NCBI GenBank assembly: GCA_030737875.1 | Contig: CM060911.1 | Coordinates: 52,388,501 to 52,452,500, forward strand | Source: Allium sativum | Taxonomy: Eukaryota > Streptophyta > Magnoliopsida > Asparagales > Amaryllidaceae | Length of the DNA: 64,000 bases | Direction: 5' to 3' | Shown here: positions 12,245-22,779 of the stretch, one piece after another | How positions within the stretch are numbered: position 1 is the first letter of the stretch | Layout: every line of letters starts with the position of its first letter | Position numbers and translations under genes: made by a program | The notes under the pieces: model-generated | Told to the model about the DNA's origin: nothing | Seen by the model: the letters and a program-made list of their open reading frames with translations, nothing else | The model's database searches: none

Positions 12245-12625
12245 TGTTGAAAACAAGAATGATCAATTCAACCAAAGATTCTCTAACTCAAGAATTAGAG
12301 TTTCGCGTATGGAAAATAAAGTACAAAAAGCAAAAAACAACACAGAGGTTTATAGTGGTTCGGTCCATGAGGGATCTATGTCCATTTGAAGGAGTTTGCT
12401 GATCTTTATTTACAAATAAGAGTAATAAGCATTGAACATCATCATGCATTCGTTTACAAGTCTTTCTATGTATCTTGGAGTTATATTTTTCATATGCCAA
12501 TCCTTGGAAAAAAGTGAATAGCCTTCTTCTTGCTTAAAAGTTGTGCTGCCAATAATGGAGTTTTAGGAGCTTGTACATGTGTTAAATCAACCAAAATCTC
12601 ACACTTGTGAAGAATGAGCAAGGGA

Positions 12626-12633
12626 TATTTATA
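12626..12633 (-). promoter_or_regulatory. TATA box of the Tat LTR
   Basis: TATAAATA followed by TCCC on the minus strand, inside the LTR, at the place where the related LTRs (16369-16378, 21264-21273) have CTATAAATAG. Probable core promoter of the element. Confidence 0.55.
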
Positions 12634-12679
12634 TGTAGTGGGTTAAATGGGAGTATGTGAGATTTGAGGACCACACAAC

Positions 12680-13145
12680 AGAATTTCGTATCGCTGGAAG
12701 GCGCAACCCTGAATTCTGCATCCCTCCGTAGTCCGAGGAGATTTTCGTATCCCCTCTGGGGTATACAGCGGCCTCGTATTTATTTGGGATACTAAATTTT
12801 GTATTCCCCTAGGCGTACGAGTTCTCATATCCCTATGGGAAACGGGTTCGTACCCCAAGGGATACGATGGTTTCGTATTACTTGGGGATACACACTCTCG
12901 TATCCCCTGTGGGATACAAATTCTTGTATCTTCTTGGGGATACAATTTTGTACCCTGGGTAATACATTGAGGAGGGTTCTACGTGAAGGGCAATGCAAAG
13001 TGGGAGACGTTGTCAAAGGGATTCGAAATTGGCGATGTGGAGCTGAAGGGGTTCGAAATCCCTATTGCCAAATTAAGGGATTCGAATTCTTGGAAGTGAA
13101 GCCCAGGGATTCGAAATTTTGGTGAAGCACATTTTGAGGGATTCA
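12680..13145. repeat. Two palindromic minisatellites in the Tat LTR
   Basis: From 12680 to 12965 the units are about 25-35 bp built on the self-complementary words GGGATACGA and TCGTATCCC, in alternating orientation. From 13018 to 13145 the units are about 30 bp and begin with GGGATTCGAAATT. They create open frames on both strands that are not genes. Confidence 0.7.
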
Positions 13146-13307
13146 AATTTTGAGGTTATAGGTGTTGTGAAGCCTACACTCACACGATTTCTCTAGGGCA
13201 CGTATCCCTTGTGCTCTAGCAACACTTCGGGTTTTGGCACCATGCGATGTGTTGAGTCAAGCGGGCCTGGTATGCTTTTGGGAACCGGACTAAAAGTTCG
13301 ATTAACA

Positions 13308-13984
13308 TGTATTTTTTTACTGTTATTTATACATATGATTTGGTACTAATTTTGATTAAATTGATCTATCCCTATTAATTATAATTATCTAAATATATGT
13401 GTGATTCATGCCCATGAATGATTTTGATCAAACTTTGCTTTGGATTCAATGAAAGCTTGCTATGAGAAATTGTCTATTTGTTGATGTTCTAAAACAAGAA
13501 AAAAATCTACAGAATTTAAAGATAAAGAAATTGCTGATGAAGAGAAGAATATGCATAGCTGATTTATATGTGTCCCACATCTTAAACTAAAGGTAAATGT
13601 TGCTGTGCATTCACTATATGCATAGAAGGTAGCTTCGCTGTTAATGCATCATGCCCTAGAAGTTGCTTTGCAATGTGTTTGGCCTTGTAAACTAGGCTGG
13701 GCTGTTGAGTTTTGTTAAGAAATCTAAATTTTAATTAGATTTTTTTTTTACCAGACAACTATGGTTTGGATCGGTTCTCACGGTTTATTGTCGGTTTTCC
13801 AACATTAAGGCTTTATCTACCCCTGGACCGTCAAGCATAGCGTTCCACAAATAGCCGTGGTTGTACCGTTGGCCTGATCCGATTATTAAAATCATGCCTT
13901 ATACTTTTAAGTGATGAATTCTCATATCAGCGATGTAGTTTACTAGAGAATATTTTTCTACTATTCTCATTTGGATATGAATGT
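13308..13984. other. No gene recognised
   Basis: AT-rich sequence between the Tat LTR and the LINE relic. It could be degraded LINE sequence. I see no motif I can name. Confidence 0.4.
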
Positions 13985-14489
13985 TAAACCTCAATTTGGC
14001 GTATTGGAGCACTAAAGGAATTAGTCTGTTGCAAGCATGTTGGGCGTTCCCATTAAAATGGATACAACCACCAAAAATGTATTAGGTCTGAATTATGCTC
14101 GTGTTCTTGTCGGGGTGGATGCACATTGTTCGAGCAGATAAATAGGAAGAGTTCGGATGTATACATTATGAGTACAAATCTAAACATGCAATTTATGCAG
14201 TTTATATGGTCACAATGCAGATTTTTGTACATTTTCATCTCAAAATGTATGGAAACCCAAAGTAGTTACTACTCAAGTTACTGCATCTACTAGAAGTTAT
14301 ACAGCAAAGTTGCAAGGGCCGTATTTTAGATATATTGTTGATTCTGTTGTTTGGATATATGACATATTATACAAAAGTGAACAACATATAGCTGCTATGA
14401 TGAGCAATCTTGGAGGTTTGGATTATGTCATTACTTTTGTTTATGCAAGTACTCATTACGAAGACAGAAAAAACTTGGAAGGCACATCT
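13985..14489 (+). pseudogene. LINE (L1-type) relic, ORF1 C-terminus and start of endonuclease
   Basis: At 14046-14140 the plus strand reads VPIKMDTTTKNVLGLNYARV followed by LVGVDAHCSS, the conserved end of the plant LINE ORF1 domain (DUF4283 type, before the zinc knuckle). At 14427-14489 it reads VITFVYASTHYEDRKNL, the endonuclease block found as VYAS...R..LW in plant L1 elements. The sequence between is shortened. The reading resumes on the far side of the MULE at 23881 with HLYANAMA. One frameshift and several stops are present. This is the oldest layer of the nest. Confidence 0.78.
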
Positions 14490-14498
14490 TTATGCTAA

Positions 14499-14650
14499 GG
14501 AAAATTCACGTGTGCAAACCTGTTTTTGAAACTTATAATAGATTTAACCATGTTTCCGACATAATTACATATGTAGACCTATTTTGGTCTGGGGTAGTCC
14601 GAAGGCGAGTTTTGAAAACACACCTTTTGTGCGAGTTTTGAAAACACACC
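14499..14650 (+). repeat. Left terminal inverted repeat of the MULE
   Basis: About 150 bp that aligns with the reverse complement of 23733-23880. Shared landmarks in order are GGA(T/A)AAATCAC, CTGTTTTTGAAACTTATAA, TAGACCTATTTTG and GAAGGCG followed by TTTTGAAAACACAC. The similarity is clear but imperfect, so the insertion is old. Confidence 0.8.
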
Positions 14651-14981
14651 TTTGTGCGAGTTTTGAAAACTCGCCTTCGGTTTTGAACTCTTTAAAAACT
14701 ATTTTAAGCAAACCAAACATTTTTAGACAAGAACGACATACATCATACAAACCGCGTTCATCTAATTCGATAAAAACATATTTGTACGACCCAGTATAAT
14801 ATAAATAAGACCGAACATAACTAAGACCCAACATAAATAAGACCCAACATAACTTAGACCCAACAATACAACTTAGACCCAACGATACAGCATAACCATA
14901 ACCCAATACAACGTAACTACGACCCATAGCTTCGGAATGAACCGTAGCACCCATGAAGCATTTCATTCTTAATTGTCGCAT

Positions 14982-15229
14982 TCATTCATTCCAAGCGATT
15001 AACCTCAACTTGATCTCAAGTGCGTACTGGGCACCTCTCTCTGTTAAAGGTGGATCGTACCATGAAAAAAATTACAACTCTGCAACCCTTGGCAGTTCTA
15101 TGCATGAATGTACGCTTTGCAACCATAAAAGTGACGATCTGCATTCGTTTGACTTTTAGAAACAAGCACATTACATTCGACTCCGCAATAGCAAAGGGCT
15201 GAACGACTCGTCATGCTGGAGCTTGACAT
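14982..15229 (-). pseudogene. zf-GRF zinc finger protein relic 1
   Basis: From ATG 15229 on the minus strand the product reads ALCYCGVECNVLVSKSQ, then TNADRHFYGCKAY, then SCNFF, and after a frameshift WYDPPLTERGAQYALEIK, ending at 14982. This is the plant zf-GRF fold: CxCG, G/DR-F-x-GC, C-x-F-x-W-(Y/V)-D, then a helix. All four zinc cysteines are present (CYC, GC, SC) but a TAG and a frameshift break it. GRF fingers bind single-stranded nucleic acid in known proteins; the role here is unknown. It points outward toward the left MULE end. Confidence 0.78.
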
Positions 15230-15258
15230 ATCGGGGTTTTGTCGAGCAAGAACTTTCC

Positions 15259-15477
15259 TCAACTAAGCATCAAAGGATTTTTGAACGGCCCGATGCGCTG
15301 GACTGCAAAGTTTGGTTGCGTTGCACTAAAAAGTTCAGACTCGACCTCTGCGGCATCTACTTGGATTCCCATCTGTGTTTCGTGCACTAATTCGACATCT
15401 TCTGTGGGTTGTTTACCCCATTCATACTGTTCGTACATTTGAACCATGGTATCGTCGTTGTATGCCCAGTTAGCCAT
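15259..15477 (-). CDS. Short hypothetical ORF upstream of the GRF relic
   Basis: A 72-aa frame, starting MANWAYNDDTMVQMYEQYEW and ending GPFKNPLMLS, lies 30 bases upstream of the zf-GRF relic on the same strand. It is acidic and has no family I recognise. It could be a former upstream coding part of the same MULE gene, or chance. Its position inside the MULE and same-strand order is the only support. Confidence 0.35.
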   Translation of the reverse strand: MANWAYNDDTMVQMYEQYEWGKQPTEDVELVHETQMGIQVDAAEVESELFSATQPNFAVQRIGPFKNPLMLS

Positions 15478-16368
15478 TTCGATAGTGAACTACTCTACAA
15501 AAAACCAGGAAGTGATGAAGAGAGGAAGAAAGGTTGGTTGGTCTTTAATAAGGAACAGAGGCTGGTTTGAAGCATGTGACGACCCATAAATCAAGGAGTG
15601 GCATCTCTCCTGATAAGAGTAGTCAGTATGGGACTGAAGCAAGGGACCGTGATAGAGAATCTCCAATGTAGCCATGTTAGAGAATCTCCACTGTGCACTA
15701 TGTAATTGTCACTGTCCACTGCAGCTGTTTGAATTAAAAATGACTCAAACACCAAATGGTGCAAATGTGCACTTCACCAACTTGGTAAGGTTAAAATGTA
15801 GAACCGCGATCACAAAAATAAAAGCATAAAAGTAAGAACACGAAGAGATTTTTATAGTGGTTCGATTCAAAATGAATCTACATCCACTTTTCAATCAATT
15901 CTCATTATGGAGCTTCACTTTACAACATTCATGAATTCTTTCATACATTCATTTTTGCTCATTCTTTCTTTACATAGTGATTTTCCTCTCTTTTCACAAT
16001 GATCCCTTCTATTTGCACTTTAATTTGCTTGAAACCACGGATGAACGAATAAGATCTTTTGGTTTGAGGTAGTGGATGTGTAGACCTTTCTCACTTCACC
16101 AATTGGATAATCTTTGCGGATTTCATAGTGATTTAGCACTTGATCTAGGCTTGAGAGAAGGATGATGGTGATTGAAGATCCCTAGAGTTGAATCAGTGAG
16201 CTTTCTAATGAAAAATAACTACGATTTAATCGCTTTGTTGTAGCATGAAGTTAGACGAAGTTGGAGAAGTCATTAATGGAATTTTGAAGTGTTTGAAAGT
16301 GGTGGAGAAATGATTTAGGCAACCCTTCGGGGTAGTGGAATCGGGCCATTGAAGTGTGGTGAAATGGG

Positions 16369-16378
16369 CTATTTATAG
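16369..16378 (-). promoter_or_regulatory. TATA box of the gag-only Tat LTR (3' copy)
   Basis: CTATAAATAG on the minus strand followed by CCCATTTC; a textbook plant TATA box. The same box is at 21264-21273 in the 5' LTR. Confidence 0.65.
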
Positions 16379-16489
16379 GTGTAGTTTGGGGGTAGTGGCA
16401 GTCTCGTAATTATGGAGTGCAAGGTATCGGTCGGTTTGGAACTTATTTACGGAAAATGCCACTAGGTACAGCTGGCAACAACAGTCATT

Positions 16490-16827
16490 GGGTACCGGTC
16501 GGTTACACTCCTTTTTATACTGGTCGATTACACTCTTTTATACCAACCAGTCACACTCTTTTATACCGATTGGTCACACTCTTTTATACGGATTGGTCAC
16601 ATTCTTTTTATACCGACCGGTCATACTTTTATACCGATCGGTCACACTCTTTTTATAACGACTGGTCACACTCTTGTATACTTACCGATCAAAATCTTTT
16701 ATACAGACCGGTCACACTCTTTTATACCGACCGGTCACACTCTTTTATACTTACCGGTCACGCTCTTGTATAACGACCGGTCACACTCTTTTATACCGAC
16801 CGGTCACACTCCTTTTATACCGATTGA
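16490..16827. repeat. 24-bp minisatellite in the 3' LTR, about 13 units
   Basis: Units are close to ACCGGTCACACTCTTTTATA with ACC or TCC at the junction; ACCGGT is self-complementary. The matching array in the 5' LTR (21388-21535) has about six units, so the array changed in length after insertion. Confidence 0.85.
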
Positions 16828-16911
16828 CCCGATCGGAACGGTACACGAGCGATCGTTTCACTAGATGGTTGATGTATCAATTTCTGAACCACGTTAGTAA
16901 CGGGGTTAACA

Positions 16912-17784
16912 TTTGCCACTCGAAGCTTGTATTTTTTGCTTGCAAGAAATGTCGGCTTCGAAATGAACATTGTTGTTCATACATCTTGCATTCAGATCTA
17001 GTTGTAGCCTTTTGTTTTCTATAGTCGATCATACTTTGAATTCATACGTTTCATGTGACCTGCTATCTAATTAAAACAAGCATTTGCACGATTTTGGACT
17101 TATACTTCACCATCGACCATCCACATCGATAGTAGGTTAATTAATCATTAAAAATGACTCATAGCGGATCTTGTCTTGAATCGAATAAAGTGTTCGTACA
17201 GGACTATTTTTATTCAATGGTTTAAAACTCATTGAATATTGTCTGCACAAATACGATGTTCTAATTCAAATTCATATTAATGCTTAAAATCAATTAATCG
17301 ACTAAAGCCGACTGTGGATTTCAAACGTTATCATTTAAATGCACGACACTTCCCATTTAGGAAATGCGTATCTGTGACTCATTTTTTGCTTCCTCTTTAG
17401 AGAAGTTTTTGATTATTGGTGCCTCGGCTTTGGAGGTCATCTTTATTCTTTACCATGAAGGAGATTTTTATGGCTCAATGTTTGTTTCGTTGATCAGTTC
17501 TGACGCTGGAGATTCCGTTGGATGCCCCGTGTCTTGGAGAGGTCGTTTTAATCAAATGTTTTGTCTTCTCTTGTCAACTTAATCAACATGATAGAATTTA
17601 TTGAGCGTTGGTGTTTTCTCCTATGTAGAAGTTGCTTTCTCTACAGAAAGGGATTTTTGGTTGTCGTATTGTTTCGCGTCACGAACTCCAACGATCTTTG
17701 TGGTGAGGGCTGCATCACTTCGTGCCACGAACTTCTACACTTCGTTTCGTGCAACGAATTCCAGCGAACCTTTGGTGACTTGCC
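16912..17784. other. 3' untranslated part of the gag-only Tat element
   Basis: No coding motif seen on either strand. By its position it is the sequence between the tandem array and the 3' LTR on the minus strand. CGAGTGGCAAA directly before the LTR start is the probable second-strand primer region. Confidence 0.5.
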
Positions 17785-18322
17785 TCTGCTATGTGAGGAC
17801 TTTATTTTGCCTCTGCTATTGGAGGACTTTATTTTGATTTTTCCTCTCTATGGGAGGGCTTTATTTTGCCTCATTATGGGAGGACTTTGTTTTGCCCTTG
17901 CTATGGAGGGACTTTGTTTTGCCTCACTATAGGAGGACTTTATTTTTCCCTTGCTTTGGAGGGACTTTGTTTTGTCTCACGGTGGGAGGACTTTACTTTA
18001 CCTCACTATGGGAGGACTTCGTTTGGCCTCACTATGGGAGGACTTCGTTTGGCCTCACTATGGGAGGACTTTGTTTTGCCTCACTATGGGAGGACTTTGT
18101 TTTGCCTCACTATGGGAGGACTTTATTCTGCCCTTGCTATGGACGGACTTTGTTTTGATTTTGCCTCTCTATGGGAGGACTTCATTTCGCCTCACTATGG
18201 GAGGACTTTGTTTTTCCCTTGCTATGGAGGGACTTTGTTTTGCCTCACTATGGGAAGGCTTTCTTTTGCCTCACTATGGGAGGACTTTATTTTGCCTTAC
18301 TATGGGAGGACTTTGTTTTGTC
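17785..18322. repeat. 26-bp tandem array, about 20 units
   Basis: The unit is near CTATGGGAGGACTTTGTTTTG plus CCTCA, 26 bp, with a few 33-35-bp variants and CCCTTGCTATGGAGGGACTT subtypes. Because 26 is not a multiple of three, all three plus-strand frames stay open and repeat Gly-Gly-Leu-Cys-Phe or Trp-Glu-Asp-Phe words; these are not proteins. The array lies in the region between gag and the 3' LTR. Such hypervariable arrays are known from the 3' regions of Tat/Ogre elements and can seed satellite DNA. Confidence 0.9.
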
Positions 18323-18881
18323 GTTGTACCAGAAGGTGAACATCATTCCTCGTGTCGGATATACTTAACCATGGTAAGCAATCGCAGCCAGACTGAGAGG
18401 TTGTGGTCCCTTGGAACTCATGACTTATGACATTGATGCTTGCTGGACTCCCCATCGTTTAGCTCTTGGAAACTCCTCCCGCTCACCCTTTAAGGTGACG
18501 CTTTCCATCTTTGCATTGTGCATATCGATGGTTAGAACACTTGACGTTTGAACTGGGGTTTATCGGAATTGCCTTACTTCGTCAGGCTTTGAGAGAGAGG
18601 ATGCTTATTGGATAGCCTGTAATAAGGAATCATCTGTTAGCAAATTTTCATGTAAATTTGGCAAGTCAGAGATTTATATAGGCAGTTAATACTTCATTCG
18701 TAGTGCTATTGCTCAATACAATGTACGTAAATCATTACAGACTTTTTACAAGAAAGTAGAACATAACAAAGAGTTAAGTAATGCAGGAAGTAAAATAAAT
18801 GCGATAGTGGCCGCTTATTCTGAGCTGCAGATATTAGATCATCATCAACGACTTTCAGTTGATTATCAGCCTTGGAATAGC
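18323..18881. other. Untranslated sequence after gag of the Tat derivative
   Basis: No pol domain is visible on the minus strand where protease and RT would be expected, and I recognise no other gene. Confidence 0.5.
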
Positions 18882-20513
18882 TTAAGCAATGGCTACTTTG
18901 CATTGACCGGACTGGTCATTTGAAGCCCCTTGCAACTGGGTAGTCGCAGAAGGATTTTCATCTTGGGAACTCTTCACATACTGTTGCAAATGGTTCTTCT
19001 TAGTCAGCTCTTCAATCAATGATCTCAGTTGCCTACACTCATTGGTGTTGTGGCCTAGTTGATTATGAATTTTACAAAACTTCCCAGATTTGTTCAGATG
19101 ATCATTCATCCTTATTGGTCATGGCTCTGAGTAATCTTATGCATCCTTTGTGGCAAGGTAGATGTTCTCAGGAGTGTCATTCAGAGGAGTTAGATTAGAC
19201 GAGTAAAGAGGACGAAACTTATCGTTTCCGTTGTTGGCTCGCTTCTGCCCTTGGGTGTTCTTCTGATTAGACTGAACAGTAACACTTTTGGGAGCTTCAA
19301 GAAGTTGGTTACCACCAATGATCTGAAGAGGTATAGGATTATCGTCCACTCTCATGTTATCCTCCGCCTTCTTATAGAACTTATCAAGCGTAGTTGGTTC
19401 CTTCATTTTTATCCATTTTCTGAATTCGCTCATTTTGTTTATAGCATCGAGTAGAGCCATGAGGATTATGCGTGGTTTCGGATTCCTTACTTCAGATAAG
19501 GTAATATTGAATCGACTGAGGAAGGCTTTGACAGTTTCAACTGGCTTCTGCTTCATGGCTGAGAGCGTTATAGCGTCCTTGGCTTTGGTAGTGTACAAGT
19601 GGAACTGCTCCTTGAACTTTTTGGTTAGCTCAGAGAATCGAATGATGGATTTGGGTGGTGGCTTCGTGAACCGTAGTGATGCAGTACCTTCTAAGTAGAG
19701 AGGAAAATACGTGCATCTCATCTCATCAGTCATTTGGCTGCACTCATATGCCACTCATATTTGAATAGGAAGCAGTTCCGATCAACAAGACCGTTGTATG
19801 GAGGGAAAGTCGGAGGATTGAACTTCTTCGGACATTCTGCTTCAAGGATTCTTTCAGTGAACCTAGTCCTATAGGGAGAGAAGTTCCATTCTCTTTCATC
19901 GTCTTTGTTATCTTGATTCATTTTTATGACTCGCTCTATCATATCCGAGATGTATTCTTCATTGTTATTGCGCTCTGTGAAGCTGAGCTCTTTACCAAAA
20001 GTTCGTCTAGGCATATGATCCTGATTAGGGAGCCTTGGCCCTTTACCTTCTCGTCGAGAAGGTGCCCCCGTGACAGAATTGGCAGCCTTTCGAGCATTTA
20101 CTTTAGAATGGTTCCTAGCCTTTGATTTCAATTATTCAATGTTAGCCTCGTCCTTGTCACTTATCCAATCAAAATCTCTTCCACATCGTCGTTTCGGTTT
20201 TGATCGGAAGAGGATGATTTATCATTCTCTTCAAAATCACCATGGACCTTCGGAGGGGCTGGATTTAATCAAGCATTTAAAAAGCGTTCATTTTCTCCAT
20301 TAGAGCATCATTAGCATCCTTTAAATCCTTATATGAAGTTTCAATTCAGTGGTTCACGTTGGCAATAGCGGCATTTAGTTCATTTCTAGTCACGCCAGCT
20401 CCACTTATCGAGTTTCCACCAACATTGAAACGGTTAGCAAGAGGTGTCTCTTCATTAGCAACATTATCGACATTTTCAACATCTTTACCTACAGTCTTCT
20501 TTGATTTCGCCAT
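18882..20513 (-). pseudogene. Tat gag of the gag-only element, broken
   Basis: The start is ATG 20513 (minus strand), about 90 bases after the primer site; it opens MAKSKKTVGKDVENVDNVAN. Three larger frames follow: 19730-20131 with SDMIERVIKMNQDN and AECPKKFNPPTFPPYNG, 19137-19754 with MRCTYFPLYLEGTASLRF, a LTKKFKEQFHLY capsid block and LDKFYKKAEDNMR, and 18882-19109 with the zinc knuckle CKIHNQLGHNTNECRQL. This is the standard gag core plus CX2H-type knuckle of the Tat lineage. At least three stops or shifts break it. Confidence 0.85.
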
Positions 20514-20600
20514 TATTCCTTAGAAGAAGGTGGTTTAGAGCTTTAATGCAAGGCTTTCAACTTTGTGAGAGTGTAAGAGGAGGTAGGAGATGCAAACGCG

Positions 20601-20620
20601 GCCCCATAGTGGGCGCCAAA
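20601..20620 (-). other. Tat primer-binding site, intact
   Basis: The minus strand reads TTTGGCGCCCACTATGGGGC immediately after the 5' LTR end ...CAAACA. This is the characteristic Tat primer site. Confidence 0.88.
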
Positions 20621-21613
20621 TGTTTGAATCAAAAATGACTCAAACACCAAATGTACAAATGTGCAGTTCACTAACTCGGTAAGGTTAAAATGTAGAACCG
20701 CGATTACAGAAATAAAAAGCATAAAAGTAAGAACACGAAGAGATTTTTAAAGTGGTTCGATTCAAAATGAATCTACATCCACTTTTCAATCAATTTTCAT
20801 TATGGAGCTTCACATTACAACACTCATGAAATCTCTCATACATTCATTTTTGCTCATTCTTTCTTTACATAGTGATTTTCCTCCCTTTGTTCTCTTTTCA
20901 CAATGATCCCTTCTATTTGCACTTTAATTTTCTTGAAATCACAGATGAACGGATAAGATCCGTTGGTTTGAGATAGTGGATGCGTGGATCCTTGCTCACT
21001 GATGATCCTTGCGGATTTCATAGTGATTTAGCACTTGATCTAGACTTGAGAGAAGAATGATGGCAATTGAAGATCACTAGAGTTGAATCAGAGAGCTTTC
21101 TAATGAAGAATAACAATGATTTAATCACTTTGTTATAGCATGAAGTTAGATGAAGTTGGAGAAGCTATTAATGGAGTTTTGAAGTGTTTAAAAGTGGTGG
21201 AGAAATGATTTAGGCAGCCCTTTGGGGCAGTGGAATCGGTCCATTGAATTATGGTGAAATGGGCTATTTATAGATGTAGTTTGGGGATAATGGCCATCTC
21301 GTAATTATGGAGTGCAAGGTACCGGTCGGTCTGGAACTTATTTACGGAAAATGCCACTGGGTATAGCTCGCAACAGCTGTCATTGGGTACCAGTCGGTTA
21401 CACTCCTTTTTATACTGGTCGGTTACACTCTTTTTATACCGACTGTTCACACTCTTTTTATATCGACCCGTCACTCTTTTATACCGATCGGTCACACTCT
21501 TTTGTACCGACCGGTCACACTCCTTTTATACCGATCGGAATGGTATACGAGCGATCGTTTCACTGGACGGTTGACGTATCAATTTCTGAACCGCGTTAAT
21601 AACGGGGTTAACA
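20621..21613 (-). repeat. 5' LTR of the gag-only Tat element
   Basis: 993 bp. TATA box CTATAAATAG at 21264-21273 and a six-unit 24-bp array at 21388-21535. It matches 15726-16911 apart from array length and scattered substitutions. Confidence 0.88.
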
Positions 21614-21922
21614 ACAACCGTGATAGAGAATCTATACTGTAACCATACTATATACATTTTGGGACTGAAGCCTGATACAATTGTCCTGATAAGAGTAGTC
21701 ATGATAGAGAATCTCCACTGTACACTATGAAATTGTCACTGTAACCATACTATATACATTTTGGCCTGACATGCTGCGAGTTCCTAGGCATTTCTCAACA
21801 ATAATGCTCATGTGGATGGGGACGACCCGGTTTTTGGCTATATATAGCGGGTTCTATGAATTCGGCTAAACCCTCATTCACAATTTCTTTTCTTCCAGAC
21901 GTCGCCTCCTTCCTCTTTCACC

Positions 21923-22278
21923 ATGTCAAAACAGGGAAAAGAATTTTTTGGCTCTACCATGGACAAATAGGAAAACAACGATGAACTGGTAGTAAATCAA
22001 CGACTTGGAAAAGAAAGGATAGTTTCAGGGTGCGTTGTCAGGCCACTAGATCCAGGTGAATCCAACCCTACTTATCGTTATGGAGAAGAATCGGTCGTAG
22101 TTGTTTCGAAAACCAAAAAAATGCTGGTCGTCGATTTTTCGGTTGTGAATCCTACGAGGACCACAAGGTTTTTCCTGATGAAATTGATTGTTGTTACTTT
22201 AAGCAGTGGGTTGACCCTCCGATGTGCGAACGTGGAGTTCAGTCACCTAGAGCTAGATTTTACCCAAGCCCATGGTAG
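21923..22278 (+). pseudogene. zf-GRF zinc finger protein relic 2
   Basis: ATG at 21923 opens MSKQGKEFFGSTMDK then TAG. Later, YRYGEESVVVVSKTKK stands where CxCG...T should be (both cysteines read Tyr), and after a one-base loss in a run of A (about 22118) the frame continues NAGRRFFGCESYEDHK, CCYFKQWVDPPMCERG, stopping at 22278. The GRRFFGC and C-Y-F-x-x-W-V-D words identify the family. It is dead through a stop, a frameshift and loss of two zinc ligands. Upstream, 21836-21922 has TATATATAGCGGG, a possible promoter. Confidence 0.75.
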
Positions 22279-22779
22279 GTGTATGCGGAAACTACCTTAA
22301 TGAGTTTTATTGTACTTCAAATTTGATGTTCGTGTGTTCCTTTGTTGTAGTTCGTGTGATTGTAGCTTGCATTTCTTGATGTTGTAATCGTCATTGTTAT
22401 GAACTTCTCAGTTATGTAGTGCAAAATATTAAAATTGTTGGAAGTACGAACATTGCTGATAAAAACCATAAACCTTGATGCAAACTAAGAATTGTACATG
22501 TGACGACCCCTTAAACCAAGGAGTGAAGAATCTCTCCTGATACGACTAGTCAGTGCATGGTTAAAGCAATACGTAAAGCAGATTCAATACCGTATTATGT
22601 CAGAGGAAACAGTGTCGTGCAGCACGTAAAGCAAGTGTACCGATGACCATTCACATCATCCTTTGTTTTACCATGTATTCACTTGTACACTACGCAGTAT
22701 ATATATCTCTGTCGAATTACTCACAACTTACCTCACTCCAACAACTTTGTTTCCAACTGCTTAGTGCTTTACCACAACT

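Larger units (their letters stand above)
1875..13307 (-). mobile_element. Decayed Tat-lineage Ty3/gypsy retrotransposon, 3' LTR missing
   Basis: On the minus strand the order is 5' LTR (12245-13307), primer site, gag, protease, RT, RNase H, a second archaeal-type RNase H, integrase, 3' untranslated sequence, and an antisense ORF. The extra RNase H after the Ty3 one and an antisense ORF between pol and the 3' LTR are marks of the Tat lineage. Every ORF carries stops and frameshifts, so the copy is dead. Its 3' LTR is not in the window: the antisense ORF is cut at 1875 by an LTR of another family. A 547-bp AT-rich insertion (9464-10010) interrupts the protease region. Confidence 0.88.
12245..13307 (-). 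repeat. 5' LTR of the Tat element
   Basis: On the minus strand it starts TGTTAATCGAACTTTTAG at 13307 and ends TTTTCAACA at 12245, about 1063 bp. The start matches a second LTR fragment at 58234-58378 (TGTTAACCGGCCTTTTGG, then a shared GACTCAACACATCGC block). A TATA-like box sits at 12626-12633. The middle contains two short-period repeat arrays. The flanking five bases outside are TGTAT; the partner duplication lies outside the window. Confidence 0.82.
15726..16911 (-). repeat. 3' LTR of the gag-only Tat element
   Basis: 1186 bp, collinear with 20621-21613 except for a longer 24-bp tandem array (16490-16827). It begins TGTTTGAATTAAAAATGACT on the plus strand. Promoter box at 16369-16378. Confidence 0.85.
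15726..21613 (-). mobile_element. Gag-only Tat-lineage retrotransposon (non-autonomous)
   Basis: The LTRs are 20621-21613 (5', minus strand) and 15726-16911 (3'); both start TGTTAACCCCGTTA and end with CAAACA on the minus strand. The primer site follows the 5' LTR. The 3.7-kb interior holds a gag relic (18882-20513) and, after it, untranslated sequence with a 26-bp tandem array, with no protease, RT, RNase H or integrase. That makes it a gag-only derivative that would rely on enzymes of full Tat elements. Flanks are GCAGC and ACAAC; these could be one target duplication altered by two G-to-A changes, but that is not secure. It sits inside the MULE. Confidence 0.85.

Noticed and set aside
12643..13125. 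Paired open frames on both strands at the Tat LTR
   Set aside because: Result of palindromic GGGATACGA repeats.
14565..14981. 138-aa minus-strand frame near the left MULE end
   Set aside because: Made of repeated AACATAACTAAGACCC-type words and the inverted repeat; no family, no start support.
17785..18322. Regularly spaced repeats resembling a CRISPR array
   Set aside because: The units are contiguous without unique spacers, and this is a plant genome; ordinary tandem repeats.
17364..18430. Long overlapping plus-strand frames rich in Gly, Leu, Phe, Trp and Glu
   Set aside because: They are products of a 26-bp tandem array open in all three frames; no start context, no family.
15721..21618. 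GCAGC/ACAAC as a certain target duplication of the gag-only Tat element
   Set aside because: Two of five bases differ; it could be a decayed duplication but cannot be claimed.
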